Assembly (NCBI RefSeq): GCF_009688945.1
Contig: NZ_AP021874.1
Location: forward strand, 496,001-560,000
Length of the DNA: 64,000 bases
Direction of reading: 5' to 3'
Origin: Desulfosarcina alkanivorans
GTDB taxonomy: Bacteria > Desulfobacterota > Desulfobacteria > Desulfobacterales > Desulfosarcinaceae
Under the pieces are notes generated by a model. That model was given only the letters and a program-made list of their open reading frames with translations, did not search any database and was not told the DNA's origin. Shown here one piece after another: positions 8,364 to 17,578 of the stretch. A program made the translations under genes and the position numbers. Position 1 is the stretch's first letter, and the number at the start of each line of letters is the position of its first letter.

Positions 8364-8913
8364 TGATGGTTCCCTCCACACCGCCTTCAAAACGGGTGAC
8401 GCTGGTATCAAGGTTCATGACCATGGTATCCGCACGCAGGGTGAACGACTCTCCGGATAAGGTCACCGGGGTTTCGGAGCGCAGATCCCTTGATTCGGGG
8501 TCGTAGTCGAGTGTTTGGCTTCGGAACCGGTACCGGCTGGTACTGGCCGATACGGCACCCGTCACTTGAATGCGGCTGGAATCCGTATGGATGGTGCCCC
8601 GATCAGCGGTCAGGTGGACGTTGTCTCCGTCCTCCATAAAAAACTCCACATCGGGACCGGCCAGCAGCATGGTTTTCTCTTTTTCGACCAGGGTTGCCGA
8701 TTCCGCATCCAGGCGCCACTCCCGGATGCCGTTTTTCATGGCGGTCTGATGGATTTTACTCAACTGCATGTCTGCTTCTTTTTTCACCCGATCCAACAGC
8801 AGGTCGGGATTCCGGGTTATTCGGCGATACCCGATAAACACGATTGCAACGGCCACCAGGGTCAGCACGACGATGCTCAGCAGGGCGCGCTTGATCAGGC
8901 GTCGGTGCCTCAT
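8344..8913 (-). CDS. lptC: LPS export ABC transporter periplasmic protein LptC
   Basis: LptC is the bitopic protein that receives LPS from LptBFG and hands it to LptA. The 189-residue product has one N-terminal transmembrane helix (about 10-31) and a periplasmic domain with the repeated beta-strand pattern of the family (for example LAGPDVEFFMEDGDNVHLTA). The ATG at 8913 overlaps the kdsC stop as ATGA, which argues for this start over one ten codons upstream. Its order kdsC-lptC-lptA-lptB matches E. coli. Confidence 0.92.
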   Translation of the reverse strand: MRHRRLIKRALLSIVVLTLVAVAIVFIGYRRITRNPDLLLDRVKKEADMQLSKIHQTAMKNGIREWRLDAESATLVEKEKTMLLAGPDVEFFMEDGDNVHLTADRGTIHTDSSRIQVTGAVSASTSRYRFRSQTLDYDPESRDLRSETPVTLSGESFTLRADTMVMNLDTSVTRFEGGVEGTISEDLQF

Positions 8914-9428
8914 GGAAACAGCCTGCTGAGCAACGGTTCCCAATCTCCCCTGGCTTTGAGAATCCGTTCGCTGACTTCACGCACCGCACCCTGGCCGCCT
9001 TTTGCCCGGGTGGTTATCACGGCCGCCTGTTTTACCAGATCGTGGGCGTCACCGACGGCAATGGGCACGCCCACCCGGCGCATGATGGGCAGGTCCGGCA
9101 AATCATCTCCCACAAATGCCGTTGCTGCCGCCGCGATACCGGTTTCTTCCAAGATGTCCGCCAGTGCCGCCGCTTTGTCGCGAATGCCGTCCCGGACCAG
9201 AGTCAGCCCCAGGTTGCGGCAGCGGTGCACCAGCGCCATGGATCGCCGGCCGGTGACGATGCCCACCTGGATGCCTGCCTCCAGGAGCATGCGGATGCCC
9301 AGACCGTCCCGCACATGAAACGCCTTGGTCTCCTGGCCGGCATCGTTGTAGATTACCTCCCCCTGAGTGAGGACGCCGTCCACATCCAGAAGGATCAGTG
9401 CAATGGGTTTCAATCGGGTATCAGTCAT
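8910..9428 (-). CDS. kdsC: 3-deoxy-D-manno-octulosonate 8-phosphate phosphatase
   Basis: A HAD-superfamily phosphatase that dephosphorylates Kdo 8-phosphate, the third step of Kdo synthesis for lipid A core. With the ATG at 9428 the protein has 172 residues; catalytic Asp15 and Asp17 lie in LILLDVDGVL, and the later motifs IVTGRRS and GDDLPDLP are present. It lacks a cap domain, as expected for KdsC, which works as a tetramer. An alternative TTG at 9446 would overlap the kdsA stop as TTGA. It follows kdsA directly, so two consecutive steps are adjacent. Confidence 0.94.
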   Translation of the reverse strand: MTDTRLKPIALILLDVDGVLTQGEVIYNDAGQETKAFHVRDGLGIRMLLEAGIQVGIVTGRRSMALVHRCRNLGLTLVRDGIRDKAAALADILEETGIAAAATAFVGDDLPDLPIMRRVGVPIAVGDAHDLVKQAAVITTRAKGGQGAVREVSERILKARGDWEPLLSRLFP

Positions 9429-9442
9429 GGGATGTTGTCGAG

Positions 9443-10231
9443 TCAAGTTGCTAGGGCGGCTTTAATGGCCTTCAACTGTGCCAGCAGGTCGGGCAGTTGG
9501 TCTAATCGGAGTGAGTTGGGCCCGTCGCAAAGGGCGTTGTCCGGATCTTCGTGAACTTCCAGGAAAACGCCGTCGGCGCCGGCCGCAATGGCTGCTCTTG
9601 CCAGGACCGGGGCAAACTCGCGCTGGCCGCCGGAACGGGTTCCCGCACCGCCGGGCAACTGTACACTGTGGGTGGCGTCAAAGACGACCGGACACCCCGT
9701 CTGCTGCATGATCTGGATGCCCCTGAAGTCAACCACCAGATTGTTGTATCCGAACATGACACCGCGTTCGGTGATCATGGGCCGGACCCCGGACACCGAA
9801 CGAATTTTTTCGATGATGTTGGCCATGTCCCACGGGGCCAGGAACTGGCCTTTTTTCACATTCACCGGTTTGCCGGTTTTTGCCACGGCAAGGATCAGGT
9901 CGGTCTGGCGGCAGAGAAATGCCGGAATCTGGATGACATCAAGGACCTGGGCCGCCGCCTCGACTTCGTTGATCCGGTGGACATCCGACAGGACCGGGAC
10001 ACCCAGCGTCTCTTTGACTTTGGCCAGCACGCGCAAGCCGTCGGTTATGCCCGGCCCCCTGAATGATGTGATGGCCGTTCGGTTGGCCTTGTCGTAGGAC
10101 GCCTTGAAAGTGAAGTCAATGCCGAGGCTGTCCGTGATGGATTTAAGGCGTTCGGCGATTCGAAGGGTGACGGCCTCGTCCTCGATAACGCAAGGGCCGC
10201 TGACCAGGAAAAAGGAGCTGTCAGGTTTCAT
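9443..10231 (-). CDS. kdsA: 3-deoxy-8-phosphooctulonate synthase
   Basis: Condenses phosphoenolpyruvate and arabinose 5-phosphate into Kdo 8-phosphate. The 262-residue DAHP-synthase-fold protein shows FLVSGPCVIED, the FKASYDKANRT motif, VNVKKGQFLAPWDM and the FDATHSVQLPGG segment typical of KdsA. It is first in the long minus-strand LPS/rpoN/PTS unit, and a sigma70-like promoter lies 40-68 bp upstream (10271-10299). Length and motifs are all normal. Confidence 0.97.
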   Translation of the reverse strand: MKPDSSFFLVSGPCVIEDEAVTLRIAERLKSITDSLGIDFTFKASYDKANRTAITSFRGPGITDGLRVLAKVKETLGVPVLSDVHRINEVEAAAQVLDVIQIPAFLCRQTDLILAVAKTGKPVNVKKGQFLAPWDMANIIEKIRSVSGVRPMITERGVMFGYNNLVVDFRGIQIMQQTGCPVVFDATHSVQLPGGAGTRSGGQREFAPVLARAAIAAGADGVFLEVHEDPDNALCDGPNSLRLDQLPDLLAQLKAIKAALAT

Positions 10232-10270
10232 TCAATCTCTTCTTTAAGGGTTTTTGGAAACATGTTTTCT

Positions 10271-10299
10271 TATGTATCCTCAGGTGGTTAAAAAGTCAA
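10271..10299 (-). promoter_or_regulatory. putative sigma70 promoter for the kdsA operon
   Basis: On the minus strand TTGACT (10294-10299) is separated by exactly 17 bp from TACATA (10271-10276). The transcript would have a leader of about 35 nt before the kdsA ATG at 10231. It is the best promoter match I found upstream of the ten-gene kdsA-to-EIIA unit. Confidence 0.5.
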
Positions 10300-10317
10300 G
10301 GTGCGAAAAAGTTTGCC

Positions 10318-10346
10318 TTGATTACCGGTGGCTTAACTGGTATTGT
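10318..10346 (+). promoter_or_regulatory. possible sigma70 promoter for the M23 peptidase gene
   Basis: On the plus strand TTGATT (10318-10323) and TATTGT (10341-10346) are 17 bp apart, about 60 bp before the TTG start at 10407. The match is moderate; it would make the 10232-10406 region a divergent promoter region together with the kdsA promoter. Confidence 0.35.
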
Positions 10347-10406
10347 CCTCCATTTATAAGATAGCTGAAGAACTAAAAAACAATCAATCCTGAAAGGGAC
10401 GCGTCG

Positions 10407-11780
10407 TTGAATAAAAAAGGAAGATCGCTAAAGCCGGTCCTGTTGATCATTGTAATGCTGCTGGTCAGTATTCCTGCCGTATGGCTGGCCATTATCCGCA
10501 TGGAAGGAACGCCACCCGCCCTTGATATCGAACTCAAGTCGCCTTTTATCGGCGCTTCGCGTGACGTCAGTGTTTCCGTTGAGGATGCGGGCAGCGGCGT
10601 CCGAAAAGTATGGATGAGCCTGCTGGTGGATGGCCGGGAAGTGGAAATCCTTCAGCGGACGTTTCCATCTGCCGGTTTTTTCGCCGGCGGCAAGGAAAAA
10701 TCAGTGCAGGTGAAAGCAACGGTTTCCCCACAGGTCCTGGGACTTGCAGACGGGAAGGGGGTTCTGCGTGTGGTGGCCTGGGATTTTTCGTTGCGCAAAT
10801 GGGGAAAGGGCAACCAAATCTACCTGGAAAAAGAGATTCAAATTGACACCAGGCCGCCGACCGTCGATCTGATCAGCCGGGCCCACAACCTCTCCCAGGG
10901 CGGCAGCGGTGTGGCGCTCTACCGGCTTTCGGAAGATTGCCCGGTCAGCGGGGTCACGGTAGGCGATCATTTTTTCCCCGGATATGGCGGTCATTTCAGC
11001 GACCCATCCCTCCACATGGCCTTTTTTGCCCTGGATTACCAGCAGGGCAGGGGAACCCGGCTGGCGGTTACGGCAGAGGATTTTGCCGGCAACCGTTCCA
11101 CGACCGGACTTGTCCATCACATTAATGCCCGGTCGTTCAGAAAAGACACCATCAATTTGTCAGATAATTTTTTCAATGCCAAAATGCCTGATTTCGAGCG
11201 CTATTTTCCCGAATCAGCCAGCGGCAGCCGCGTGGACCTTTTTCTCAAAGTCAACCGGGAACTGCGGCTCAGGGACAGTGAGGCCATCTATCGGATTACA
11301 TCCCGGACGGAGAAAGAGATTCTGTGGGACGGCCCCTTTCTGCGGCTGCCCCGGTCCGCCAACCGTGCCCGTTTTGCCGATCACCGGACCTATTTTTACG
11401 GCGGCAAGGTGATCGACCGGCAGGTACACATGGGGATCGACCTGGCTGCCACGGCCCAATCCCCGGTGCCGGCGGCCAACCGCGGGAAAGTGGCATTCGC
11501 CGGGGACCAGGGCATCTATGGCAACACGGTAATCCTCGACCACGGATTCGGACTGTTCACGCTGTACGCGCACCTGAGCCAGATCAATGTGGCCGAGGGG
11601 CAGATGGTCGAAAAAGCGGAAATCCTCGGCAAGACCGGCAAGACGGGACTTGCCGGTGGTGACCACCTGCACTACAGCACGCTGGTCCAGCAGACTTATG
11701 TCAACCCGGTGGAGTGGTGGGACGCCGCATGGATTCAAAACAACATCAGCGCCAAGATCAATGACGCGGGACCCCAATAG
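10407..11780 (+). CDS. M23 family metallopeptidase, membrane-anchored
   Basis: M23 enzymes are zinc endopeptidases that cut peptide bridges in peptidoglycan. The 457-residue protein has an N-terminal membrane anchor (about 10-30), a long region of beta-rich, Ig-like appearance (about 35-300) and a C-terminal M23 domain with His341 and Asp345 in HMGID and the HLHYS motif (His420, His422). The canonical ligands are therefore present, suggesting an active enzyme. The start is TTG at 10407 with AAAGGGA upstream. It probably acts on the cell wall from the periplasm; the substrate is not known. Confidence 0.88.
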   Translation: MNKKGRSLKPVLLIIVMLLVSIPAVWLAIIRMEGTPPALDIELKSPFIGASRDVSVSVEDAGSGVRKVWMSLLVDGREVEILQRTFPSAGFFAGGKEKSVQVKATVSPQVLGLADGKGVLRVVAWDFSLRKWGKGNQIYLEKEIQIDTRPPTVDLISRAHNLSQGGSGVALYRLSEDCPVSGVTVGDHFFPGYGGHFSDPSLHMAFFALDYQQGRGTRLAVTAEDFAGNRSTTGLVHHINARSFRKDTINLSDNFFNAKMPDFERYFPESASGSRVDLFLKVNRELRLRDSEAIYRITSRTEKEILWDGPFLRLPRSANRARFADHRTYFYGGKVIDRQVHMGIDLAATAQSPVPAANRGKVAFAGDQGIYGNTVILDHGFGLFTLYAHLSQINVAEGQMVEKAEILGKTGKTGLAGGDHLHYSTLVQQTYVNPVEWWDAAWIQNNISAKINDAGPQ

Positions 11781-11794
11781 GAGCAGGCTACGGC

Positions 11795-12964
11795 ATGGGA
11801 ACCTTCAAAGTCCGGAAATCCTACCGGCAGATCAACGATAAAATCAGGTCCGGCGATGTGGTTGTCGTCACCGCCGAAGAGATGATCGATATTGTTGCCG
11901 ACAACGGCCCTGAAGAGGCTGCCCGGCAGGTGGATGTTGTCACCACGGGCACCTTTGCACCCATGTGTTCGTCGGGTGCGTTCATCAATTTCGGTCACTC
12001 GACGCCGGGAACCAAGGCCAGCAAGGTCTGGATCAACAATGTGCCGGCATACGGCGGAATCGCCGCGGTGGATTGTTATATCGGGGCCACCGAACCTTGC
12101 GAGGACGACCCGTTGAACAAGGTCTATCCCGGGGAGTTTATCTACGGCGGCGGTCATGTCATCCAGGATCTGGTCGCCGGGAAAAAGATGCATTTCAAGG
12201 CCATCGGCTATGGCACGGACTGCTATCCCAACCGGGAATATGAAAAGGTCGTCGACCTTGAATCGTTGCCTCAAGCCACCTTGTGCAACCCCAGAAACGC
12301 CTACCAGAACTACAATTGTGCGGTCAATTTGACCAACAAGACGGTTTATACCTACATGGGGGCGCTGAAACCCAAAGGGGGAAACGCCAATTACTGCTCG
12401 GCCGGACAGTTGAGCCCGCTGTTCAACGATCCCTTTTACCGGACGATCGGACTGGGTACGCGGATTTTCCTTGGGGGCGGTGTCGGTTACGTGACCTGGC
12501 ACGGTACCCAGCATCGGGCCGGGGTGAACCGGGCCGAAAACGGCACTCCGCTGACCCCGGCAGGTACCCTGTGGGTCATGGGGGACATGAAACAGATGCG
12601 CCCGGACTGGCTCGTCGGCGTCAGCATCCAGGGGTACGGATGCTCACTGGCGGTGGGGCTGGGCGTCCCCATCCCCATTCTCAATGAAGAAATGGCTGCA
12701 TTCACAGCGGTTTCGGACGCAGAACTGTATACCCAGATCGTGGATTACGGCAGCGATTATCCCCAGGGACGGCCCAGCCAGTTGGGACAGGTCAGCTATG
12801 CGGAATTGAAAAGCGGGGTCATCACCCTGAAGGGCAGGCAGGTGCCCACCGTCCCGCTTTCCAGTATGGTCAAGGCCCGACAGATTGCCGAGACGTTGAA
12901 ACAATGGATTGCATCGGGAACATTTGAATTGGGGGAACCACAATTTACCCTCCCTGCGTCCTGA
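11795..12964 (+). CDS. DUF39 homocysteine biosynthesis protein
   Basis: The 389-residue protein matches the DUF39 family throughout (for example TTGTFAPMCSSGAFINFGHS near the N-terminus and GVSIQGYGCSLAVGLGVPIP). Members are implicated in anaerobic synthesis of homocysteine from aspartate semialdehyde and a sulfur donor, in methanogens and sulfate reducers, replacing the usual acetyl- or succinyl-homoserine route. It often works with a NIL/ferredoxin protein, which is not in this window. It follows the M23 gene by 14 bp. Family identity is strong; the exact reaction here is inferred. Confidence 0.88.
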   Translation: MGTFKVRKSYRQINDKIRSGDVVVVTAEEMIDIVADNGPEEAARQVDVVTTGTFAPMCSSGAFINFGHSTPGTKASKVWINNVPAYGGIAAVDCYIGATEPCEDDPLNKVYPGEFIYGGGHVIQDLVAGKKMHFKAIGYGTDCYPNREYEKVVDLESLPQATLCNPRNAYQNYNCAVNLTNKTVYTYMGALKPKGGNANYCSAGQLSPLFNDPFYRTIGLGTRIFLGGGVGYVTWHGTQHRAGVNRAENGTPLTPAGTLWVMGDMKQMRPDWLVGVSIQGYGCSLAVGLGVPIPILNEEMAAFTAVSDAELYTQIVDYGSDYPQGRPSQLGQVSYAELKSGVITLKGRQVPTVPLSSMVKARQIAETLKQWIASGTFELGEPQFTLPAS

Positions 12965-13001
12965 TGCCCGGGCGGACCCCGGCTGTAACAAGGGAACCGT
13001 G

Positions 13002-13574
13002 ATGGCCAGGCCCCTTCGCGTTTTTATTGCCGTTCCGATTCCAGGTATGTTGGCAGCTTTTTTACAGCATATCCAGCGGCAGCTTCGGTCTCCGGAAATG
13101 GATGTCCGATGGCTGGCGGTAAAAAACATTCACCTGACCTTGAAATTCCTCGGGGATATCGACGCCCGGAGGATTCCGGCGGTGGCCGCCCGGATGGACG
13201 CGGCCGTCGGGCAGGTTCCACCGTTTCACCTGAGGGCCAGGGGGGCCGGTGTGTTTCCGAACCGGCGCCATGCGCGCGTGTTGTGGGTGGGGGTGGACGG
13301 TGATCTTGACCGCCTGGATAAGACGCAGGCGGCACTTGAATCCAGTCTGGAGGGCATTGGATTCAAGAGAGAGCCCCGGCGATTTCACCCTCACCTGACC
13401 ATCGGCCGGACCCGGCGGCGGATTGACGCCCCAACCCTCGGTGCATCGCTGGCGCTTCTGGAAGATGCCGCCTCCGATTCGTTCCTGGTGGACCGACTGG
13501 GGCTGTTCAGAAGCGATCTCAAACCTGCCGGGGCCGAGTATACCCTGCTGCATTCATCGCCGCTGGCGGTTTAA
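13002..13574 (+). CDS. thpR: RNA 2',3'-cyclic phosphodiesterase ThpR
   Basis: A 2H-family phosphoesterase that opens 2',3'-cyclic phosphates on RNA ends. The 190-residue product has both HxTx motifs: HLTL (44-47) and HLTI (131-134). The ATG at 13002 is chosen because AAGGGAA lies just upstream and the family begins at RVFIAV; an adjacent GTG at 12999 is also possible. It is followed by a 146-bp gap before recA. Confidence 0.9.
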   Translation: MARPLRVFIAVPIPGMLAAFLQHIQRQLRSPEMDVRWLAVKNIHLTLKFLGDIDARRIPAVAARMDAAVGQVPPFHLRARGAGVFPNRRHARVLWVGVDGDLDRLDKTQAALESSLEGIGFKREPRRFHPHLTIGRTRRRIDAPTLGASLALLEDAASDSFLVDRLGLFRSDLKPAGAEYTLLHSSPLAV

Positions 13575-13720
13575 CAGCCGCCGGACGGTGCACGGCCACC
13601 GGCCGCCGGACAACGGTCCCGCGAGCCGAACCGTTACGACAATACCTGCCCTTCTGGCGGATACGGCCGGAGGGCACTCACTATGATTTTACACCGTTCC
13701 ATCTATAGGGGAGGATTTGC

Positions 13721-14764
13721 ATGACCATTTCACCGGACAAAGCCAAGGCCGTGGACTCTGCCATGGGACAGATCGAGCGCCAGTTCGGCAAGGGCGCCAT
13801 CATGAAGCTGGGGGCACGCCCCATCGAAAACATTCCCGTGATTTCCACCGGATCCATTGAACTGGACCGGGCGCTGGGCATCGGCGGGCTTCCCCGCGGA
13901 CGCGTGATCGAAATTTTCGGTCCCGAGTCGTCGGGAAAGACGACCCTGGCGCTTCACGCCGTGGCCAATGCCCAGAAACAGGGCGGCATTGCGGCGTTCA
14001 TCGATGCCGAACATGCCCTGGACACGGTTTATGCCCGCAAACTGGGGGTCAATTGTGACGAACTGCTGGTCTCTCAACCCGATACCGGTGAACAGGCTCT
14101 CGAAATCGCCGACATGCTGGTGCGCAGCGGCGCCATTGACGTGATGGTCGTCGACAGTGTGGCGGCACTGGTTCCCCGGGCGGAGATCGAAGGTGAAATG
14201 GGTGACTCCCACATGGGGCTCCAGGCCCGCCTCATGTCCCAGGCGCTGAGAAAACTGACCGGAACGATCGGCAAGACCATGACCTCGGTGATTTTCATCA
14301 ACCAGATCCGCATGAAGATCGGTGTCATGTTCGGCAACCCGGAGACCACCACCGGCGGTAACGCCCTGAAGTTTTATTCTTCCGTTCGGCTGGATATCCG
14401 GCGCATCGGTGCCATCAAGGACGGGCAGGACGTGGTGGGGAACCGGACCCGGGTCAAGGTGGTCAAAAATAAAATGGCTCCGCCTTTCAAGGAAGCGGAA
14501 TTTGACATCATGTACGGTGAGGGCATCTCCCGGGCCGGGGACCTGCTGGACGTTGGTGTCAGTGCCGGGATTATCGATAAAAGCGGTTCCTGGTACGCAT
14601 ACAGCGGCGAGCGTATCGGCCAGGGGCGTGAAAATGTGAAAAAATTCTTCCAGGACAATCCCGACCTCTTCGGCACGGTGGAGGCAAAGGTGCGCGAGGC
14701 GGTGGGCCTGCTGCCGCCCGAAGCGGGCGCGGAAGTGAAAACGGAAAAGAAAGGCAAAAAATAG
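13721..14764 (+). CDS. recA: recombinase RecA
   Basis: RecA forms filaments on single-stranded DNA, drives strand exchange and stimulates LexA self-cleavage. The 347-residue protein has Walker A GPESSGKT (67-74), the MAW motif region, Walker [11 protein letters not shown], the L2 segment with [22 protein letters not shown], and a basic C-terminus [15 protein letters not shown] lies 7 bp before the ATG. I could not identify a LexA box in the 146 bp upstream, because the operator sequence of this lineage is not known to me. Confidence 0.99.
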   Translation: MTISPDKAKAVDSAMGQIERQFGKGAIMKLGARPIENIPVISTGSIELDRALGIGGLPRGRVIEIFGPESSGKTTLALHAVANAQKQGGIAAFIDAEHALDTVYARKLGVNCDELLVSQPDTGEQALEIADMLVRSGAIDVMVVDSVAALVPRAEIEGEMGDSHMGLQARLMSQALRKLTGTIGKTMTSVIFINQIRMKIGVMFGNPETTTGGNALKFYSSVRLDIRRIGAIKDGQDVVGNRTRVKVVKNKMAPPFKEAEFDIMYGEGISRAGDLLDVGVSAGIIDKSGSWYAYSGERIGQGRENVKKFFQDNPDLFGTVEAKVREAVGLLPPEAGAEVKTEKKGKK

Positions 14765-14778
14765 CCACTGACGCCACA

Positions 14779-14799
14779 TCGGGCCAGAAGCTGGCCCGG
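14779..14799 (+). terminator. hairpin between recA and alaS
   Basis: CGGGCCAG (14780-14787) and its exact complement (14791-14798) flank a 3-nt loop, with a G-T pair extending the stem. There is no T-run afterwards, so it may be a weak terminator, attenuator or mRNA-stabilising end rather than an efficient terminator. Confidence 0.3.
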
Positions 14800-14829
14800 A
14801 ACCGACGACTCAGTTTCTAGGAGATGGAC

Positions 14830-17457
14830 ATGACCGGTAACGAGATCCGACAGCGATACCTCGACTATTTTCAAAAACACGGCCACCGGGTGGTCCGCAG
14901 CTCGTCCCTGATTCCCCAGGACGATCCGACGCTGCTGTTCACCAATGCGGGCATGGTACAGTTCAAACGCACGTTTCTGGGAGAGGAGAAGCGGGACTAT
15001 CTTCGCGCCACCACCTCCCAGAAGTGTGTGAGGGCCGGCGGTAAGCACAACGATCTGGAGAATGTGGGCTATACGGCACGCCATCACACGTTTTTCGAGA
15101 TGCTGGGCAATTTTTCGTTCGGCGACTACTTCAAGGAAAAAGCCGTGGATTTTGCGTGGGACCTGCTGACCAACGGTTACGGACTTCCGGCCGACAAATT
15201 GTGGGCATCGGTCTACCTGGACGACGACGATGCATACGACCTGTGGCACAAGCGCATCGGAATACCCGAATCACGGATGATCCGGCTGGGGGAGGAGGAG
15301 AATTTCTGGGCCATGGGCGACACCGGCCCCTGCGGCCCTTGCAGCGAGATCCATCTGGATCGGGGGGCCGAGCACGGCTGCGGCCGGCCTGATTGTGATG
15401 TGGCCTGCGACTGCGACCGGTTTCTGGAGATCTGGAACCTGGTTTTCATGCAGTTCAACCGCGATGCGTCGGGAACCATGACGCCCCTTCCCAAACCCAG
15501 CATCGATACCGGTTTGGGACTCGAGCGGATGGCCTCGATCATTCAGGATGTCAACACCAACTTCGAGACCGACCTGATCTACCCCATCATCCAGCGGGCC
15601 GAGGCGCTGGCCGAGAAACCCTACGGCCAGAGCGAGTCCGACGATGTGGCCATGAAAGTCATCGCCGACCACAGCCGGGCGGCCGCCTTTCTCATCGGCG
15701 ACGGGGTGCTGCCGTCCAACGAAGGCCGGGGGTATGTGCTGCGCCGGATCATGCGGCGGGCCATCCGTTACGGGCGCAACATCGGTTTGACCAAGCCCTT
15801 TCTCCATGAAACCGCACGGGTGGTGTTTGACATCATGGCGCCGGCCTACCCCGATCTCAAAGCGGCCGCGGCCTTTATCACCAACGTCATCGAGAACGAA
15901 GAGGTTCGCTTTTCGGAAACCCTGGACAACGGGCTGCGGGTGCTCAACGACACCCTGGACGAGATTCGGGCCACGGGGGCGACCCAGGTTCCGGGAGACC
16001 TGATCTTCAAACTGTACGATACCTTCGGATTTCCCGTGGACATCGTGCGCGACGTGGTGCGGGACGAGGGCCTGACCCTGGATACCGAGGGGTTCGACAC
16101 CTGCATGGACCGCCAGCGCAGGCAGTCACGCTCCAAAATCACCTTCACCGGCATCTCCGACGCGTACCGCCAATTGAGTGCGGCCGGCGAGAAACCCGAA
16201 TTTGTGGGGTACGGCACCCTGGCCTGTGAAGCCCGGGTGGTGCTGGTCGTGCGGGACGGCGAGGGGGTCGATTCCGCCGATGCGGGGCAAACGGTAGAGG
16301 TGGTGACCACGGCCACGCCGTTTTATGGGGAGGCTGGCGGGCAGGTGGGCGACCACGGGACCATCACGGCGCCGGGCATGGAACTGACCGTCACCGATAC
16401 CGTTAAAGATCCCACCGGCATCATCATCCACAAGGGGATTGTAGAAACCGGCCGGCTGGAAAACGGGCAGACGGTCATGCTTGCCGTGGATGGCGACCAC
16501 CGTGCCGCCGTTGCCCTCAATCACACGGCCACCCATATTCTCCATGCGGCCCTCCGGCATGAACTGGGGGATCATGTCAAACAGGCCGGATCCATGGTGG
16601 CATCGGAACGGCTGCGGTTCGACTTCACCCACTTCTCCCAGATCGCCCCTGACGCCCTGGAGCGTATCGAGAACTTTGTCAACCGGCGAATCCGACAAAA
16701 TGTTCCCGTGGCGGTCGAGGAGATGGACATGGACCAGGCCATGGAATCCGGTGCCACGGCCCTGTTCGAGGAAAAATACGGAGACCGGGTTCGCGTCGTC
16801 AACCTGGACACCTTCAGCCGTGAGCTTTGTGGCGGCACCCATACCAGCCGAACCGGCAATATCGGGCTGTTTAAAATCCTTTCGGAATCCAGCGTGGCTT
16901 CCGGGGTCCGGCGGATCGAAGCCCTTACGGGGACTGCCGCACTGGACCATGTTCAGGAGACCAGTCGAATTGTTCACCAGCTGGGCCACCTGGTGAAAGA
17001 CAAACCCGACAGCGTGGTCAAGCGGGTCGAGTCGCTGATGACATCACTGAAAAGTCTTGAAAAAGAGACCGAGCGGTTAAAAACCCAATTGGCCGAAATT
17101 CAGGCTGACGGCAGCGGCGAAGAAGTGGTCGACATCAACGGGGTTTCCGCGATTATCCGGCAGGTCTCCGTTGAAAAACCGTCTGCCATGCGGGAACTGG
17201 CCGATCGATTCAAGGACCGCATCGGTTCGGGCATCGTGGTTTTAGGGTGCGAAACCGGCGGCAAGGCCCTGCTGATTGTCGTGGTGACCAAGGATCTCAG
17301 CCACCGTTTCCATGCGGGCAACATGATCAAAACGATCGCCAAGGTGGTGGGTGGCGGTGGCGGCGGGCGGCCCGACATGGCCCAGGCCGGCGGCACACAG
17401 CCCCAGAACCTGACGCAGGCCCTCGAAGCCGCCCGTGAACTGATCCAGAAGGGATAG
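14830..17457 (+). CDS. alaS: alanine--tRNA ligase
   Basis: Charges tRNA-Ala and edits mischarged serine and glycine. The 875-residue protein has the class II catalytic core at the N-terminus (VVRSSSLIPQDDPTLLFTNA, TSQKCVRAGGKHNDLENVG), the editing domain with zinc-binding HTATH (about 565-569) and CGGTH (667-671), and the C-terminal DHHA1-type domain with a glycine-rich GGGGGGRPDMAQAG segment. The ATG at 14830 is preferred over 14824 because TAGGAG sits six bases before it. Length is normal. Confidence 0.98.
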   Translation: MTGNEIRQRYLDYFQKHGHRVVRSSSLIPQDDPTLLFTNAGMVQFKRTFLGEEKRDYLRATTSQKCVRAGGKHNDLENVGYTARHHTFFEMLGNFSFGDYFKEKAVDFAWDLLTNGYGLPADKLWASVYLDDDDAYDLWHKRIGIPESRMIRLGEEENFWAMGDTGPCGPCSEIHLDRGAEHGCGRPDCDVACDCDRFLEIWNLVFMQFNRDASGTMTPLPKPSIDTGLGLERMASIIQDVNTNFETDLIYPIIQRAEALAEKPYGQSESDDVAMKVIADHSRAAAFLIGDGVLPSNEGRGYVLRRIMRRAIRYGRNIGLTKPFLHETARVVFDIMAPAYPDLKAAAAFITNVIENEEVRFSETLDNGLRVLNDTLDEIRATGATQVPGDLIFKLYDTFGFPVDIVRDVVRDEGLTLDTEGFDTCMDRQRRQSRSKITFTGISDAYRQLSAAGEKPEFVGYGTLACEARVVLVVRDGEGVDSADAGQTVEVVTTATPFYGEAGGQVGDHGTITAPGMELTVTDTVKDPTGIIIHKGIVETGRLENGQTVMLAVDGDHRAAVALNHTATHILHAALRHELGDHVKQAGSMVASERLRFDFTHFSQIAPDALERIENFVNRRIRQNVPVAVEEMDMDQAMESGATALFEEKYGDRVRVVNLDTFSRELCGGTHTSRTGNIGLFKILSESSVASGVRRIEALTGTAALDHVQETSRIVHQLGHLVKDKPDSVVKRVESLMTSLKSLEKETERLKTQLAEIQADGSGEEVVDINGVSAIIRQVSVEKPSAMRELADRFKDRIGSGIVVLGCETGGKALLIVVVTKDLSHRFHAGNMIKTIAKVVGGGGGGRPDMAQAGGTQPQNLTQALEAARELIQKG

Positions 17458-17490
17458 ACGCTGAACCTTTTTACGGGGCACCGATAAACG

Positions 17491-17530
17491 ACACCCGCAC
17501 CGGCTATTGGGCCAGGCGGGTGTTTCTTTT
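17491..17530 (+). terminator. rho-independent terminator after alaS
   Basis: ACACCCGC (17491-17498) pairs with GCGGGTGT (17516-17523), followed by TTTCTTTT. It lies 34 bp after the alaS stop codon and before the convergent cheX gene. Confidence 0.75.
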
Positions 17531-17578
17531 GGGATTGCTTGGGGGGCGGTCCAGACGGGGACTTTTGTGGCGTCGGGG

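Noticed and set aside
13730..14779. 349-codon open frame antisense to recA
   Set aside because: Shadow of recA with no domain signature and no ribosome binding site.
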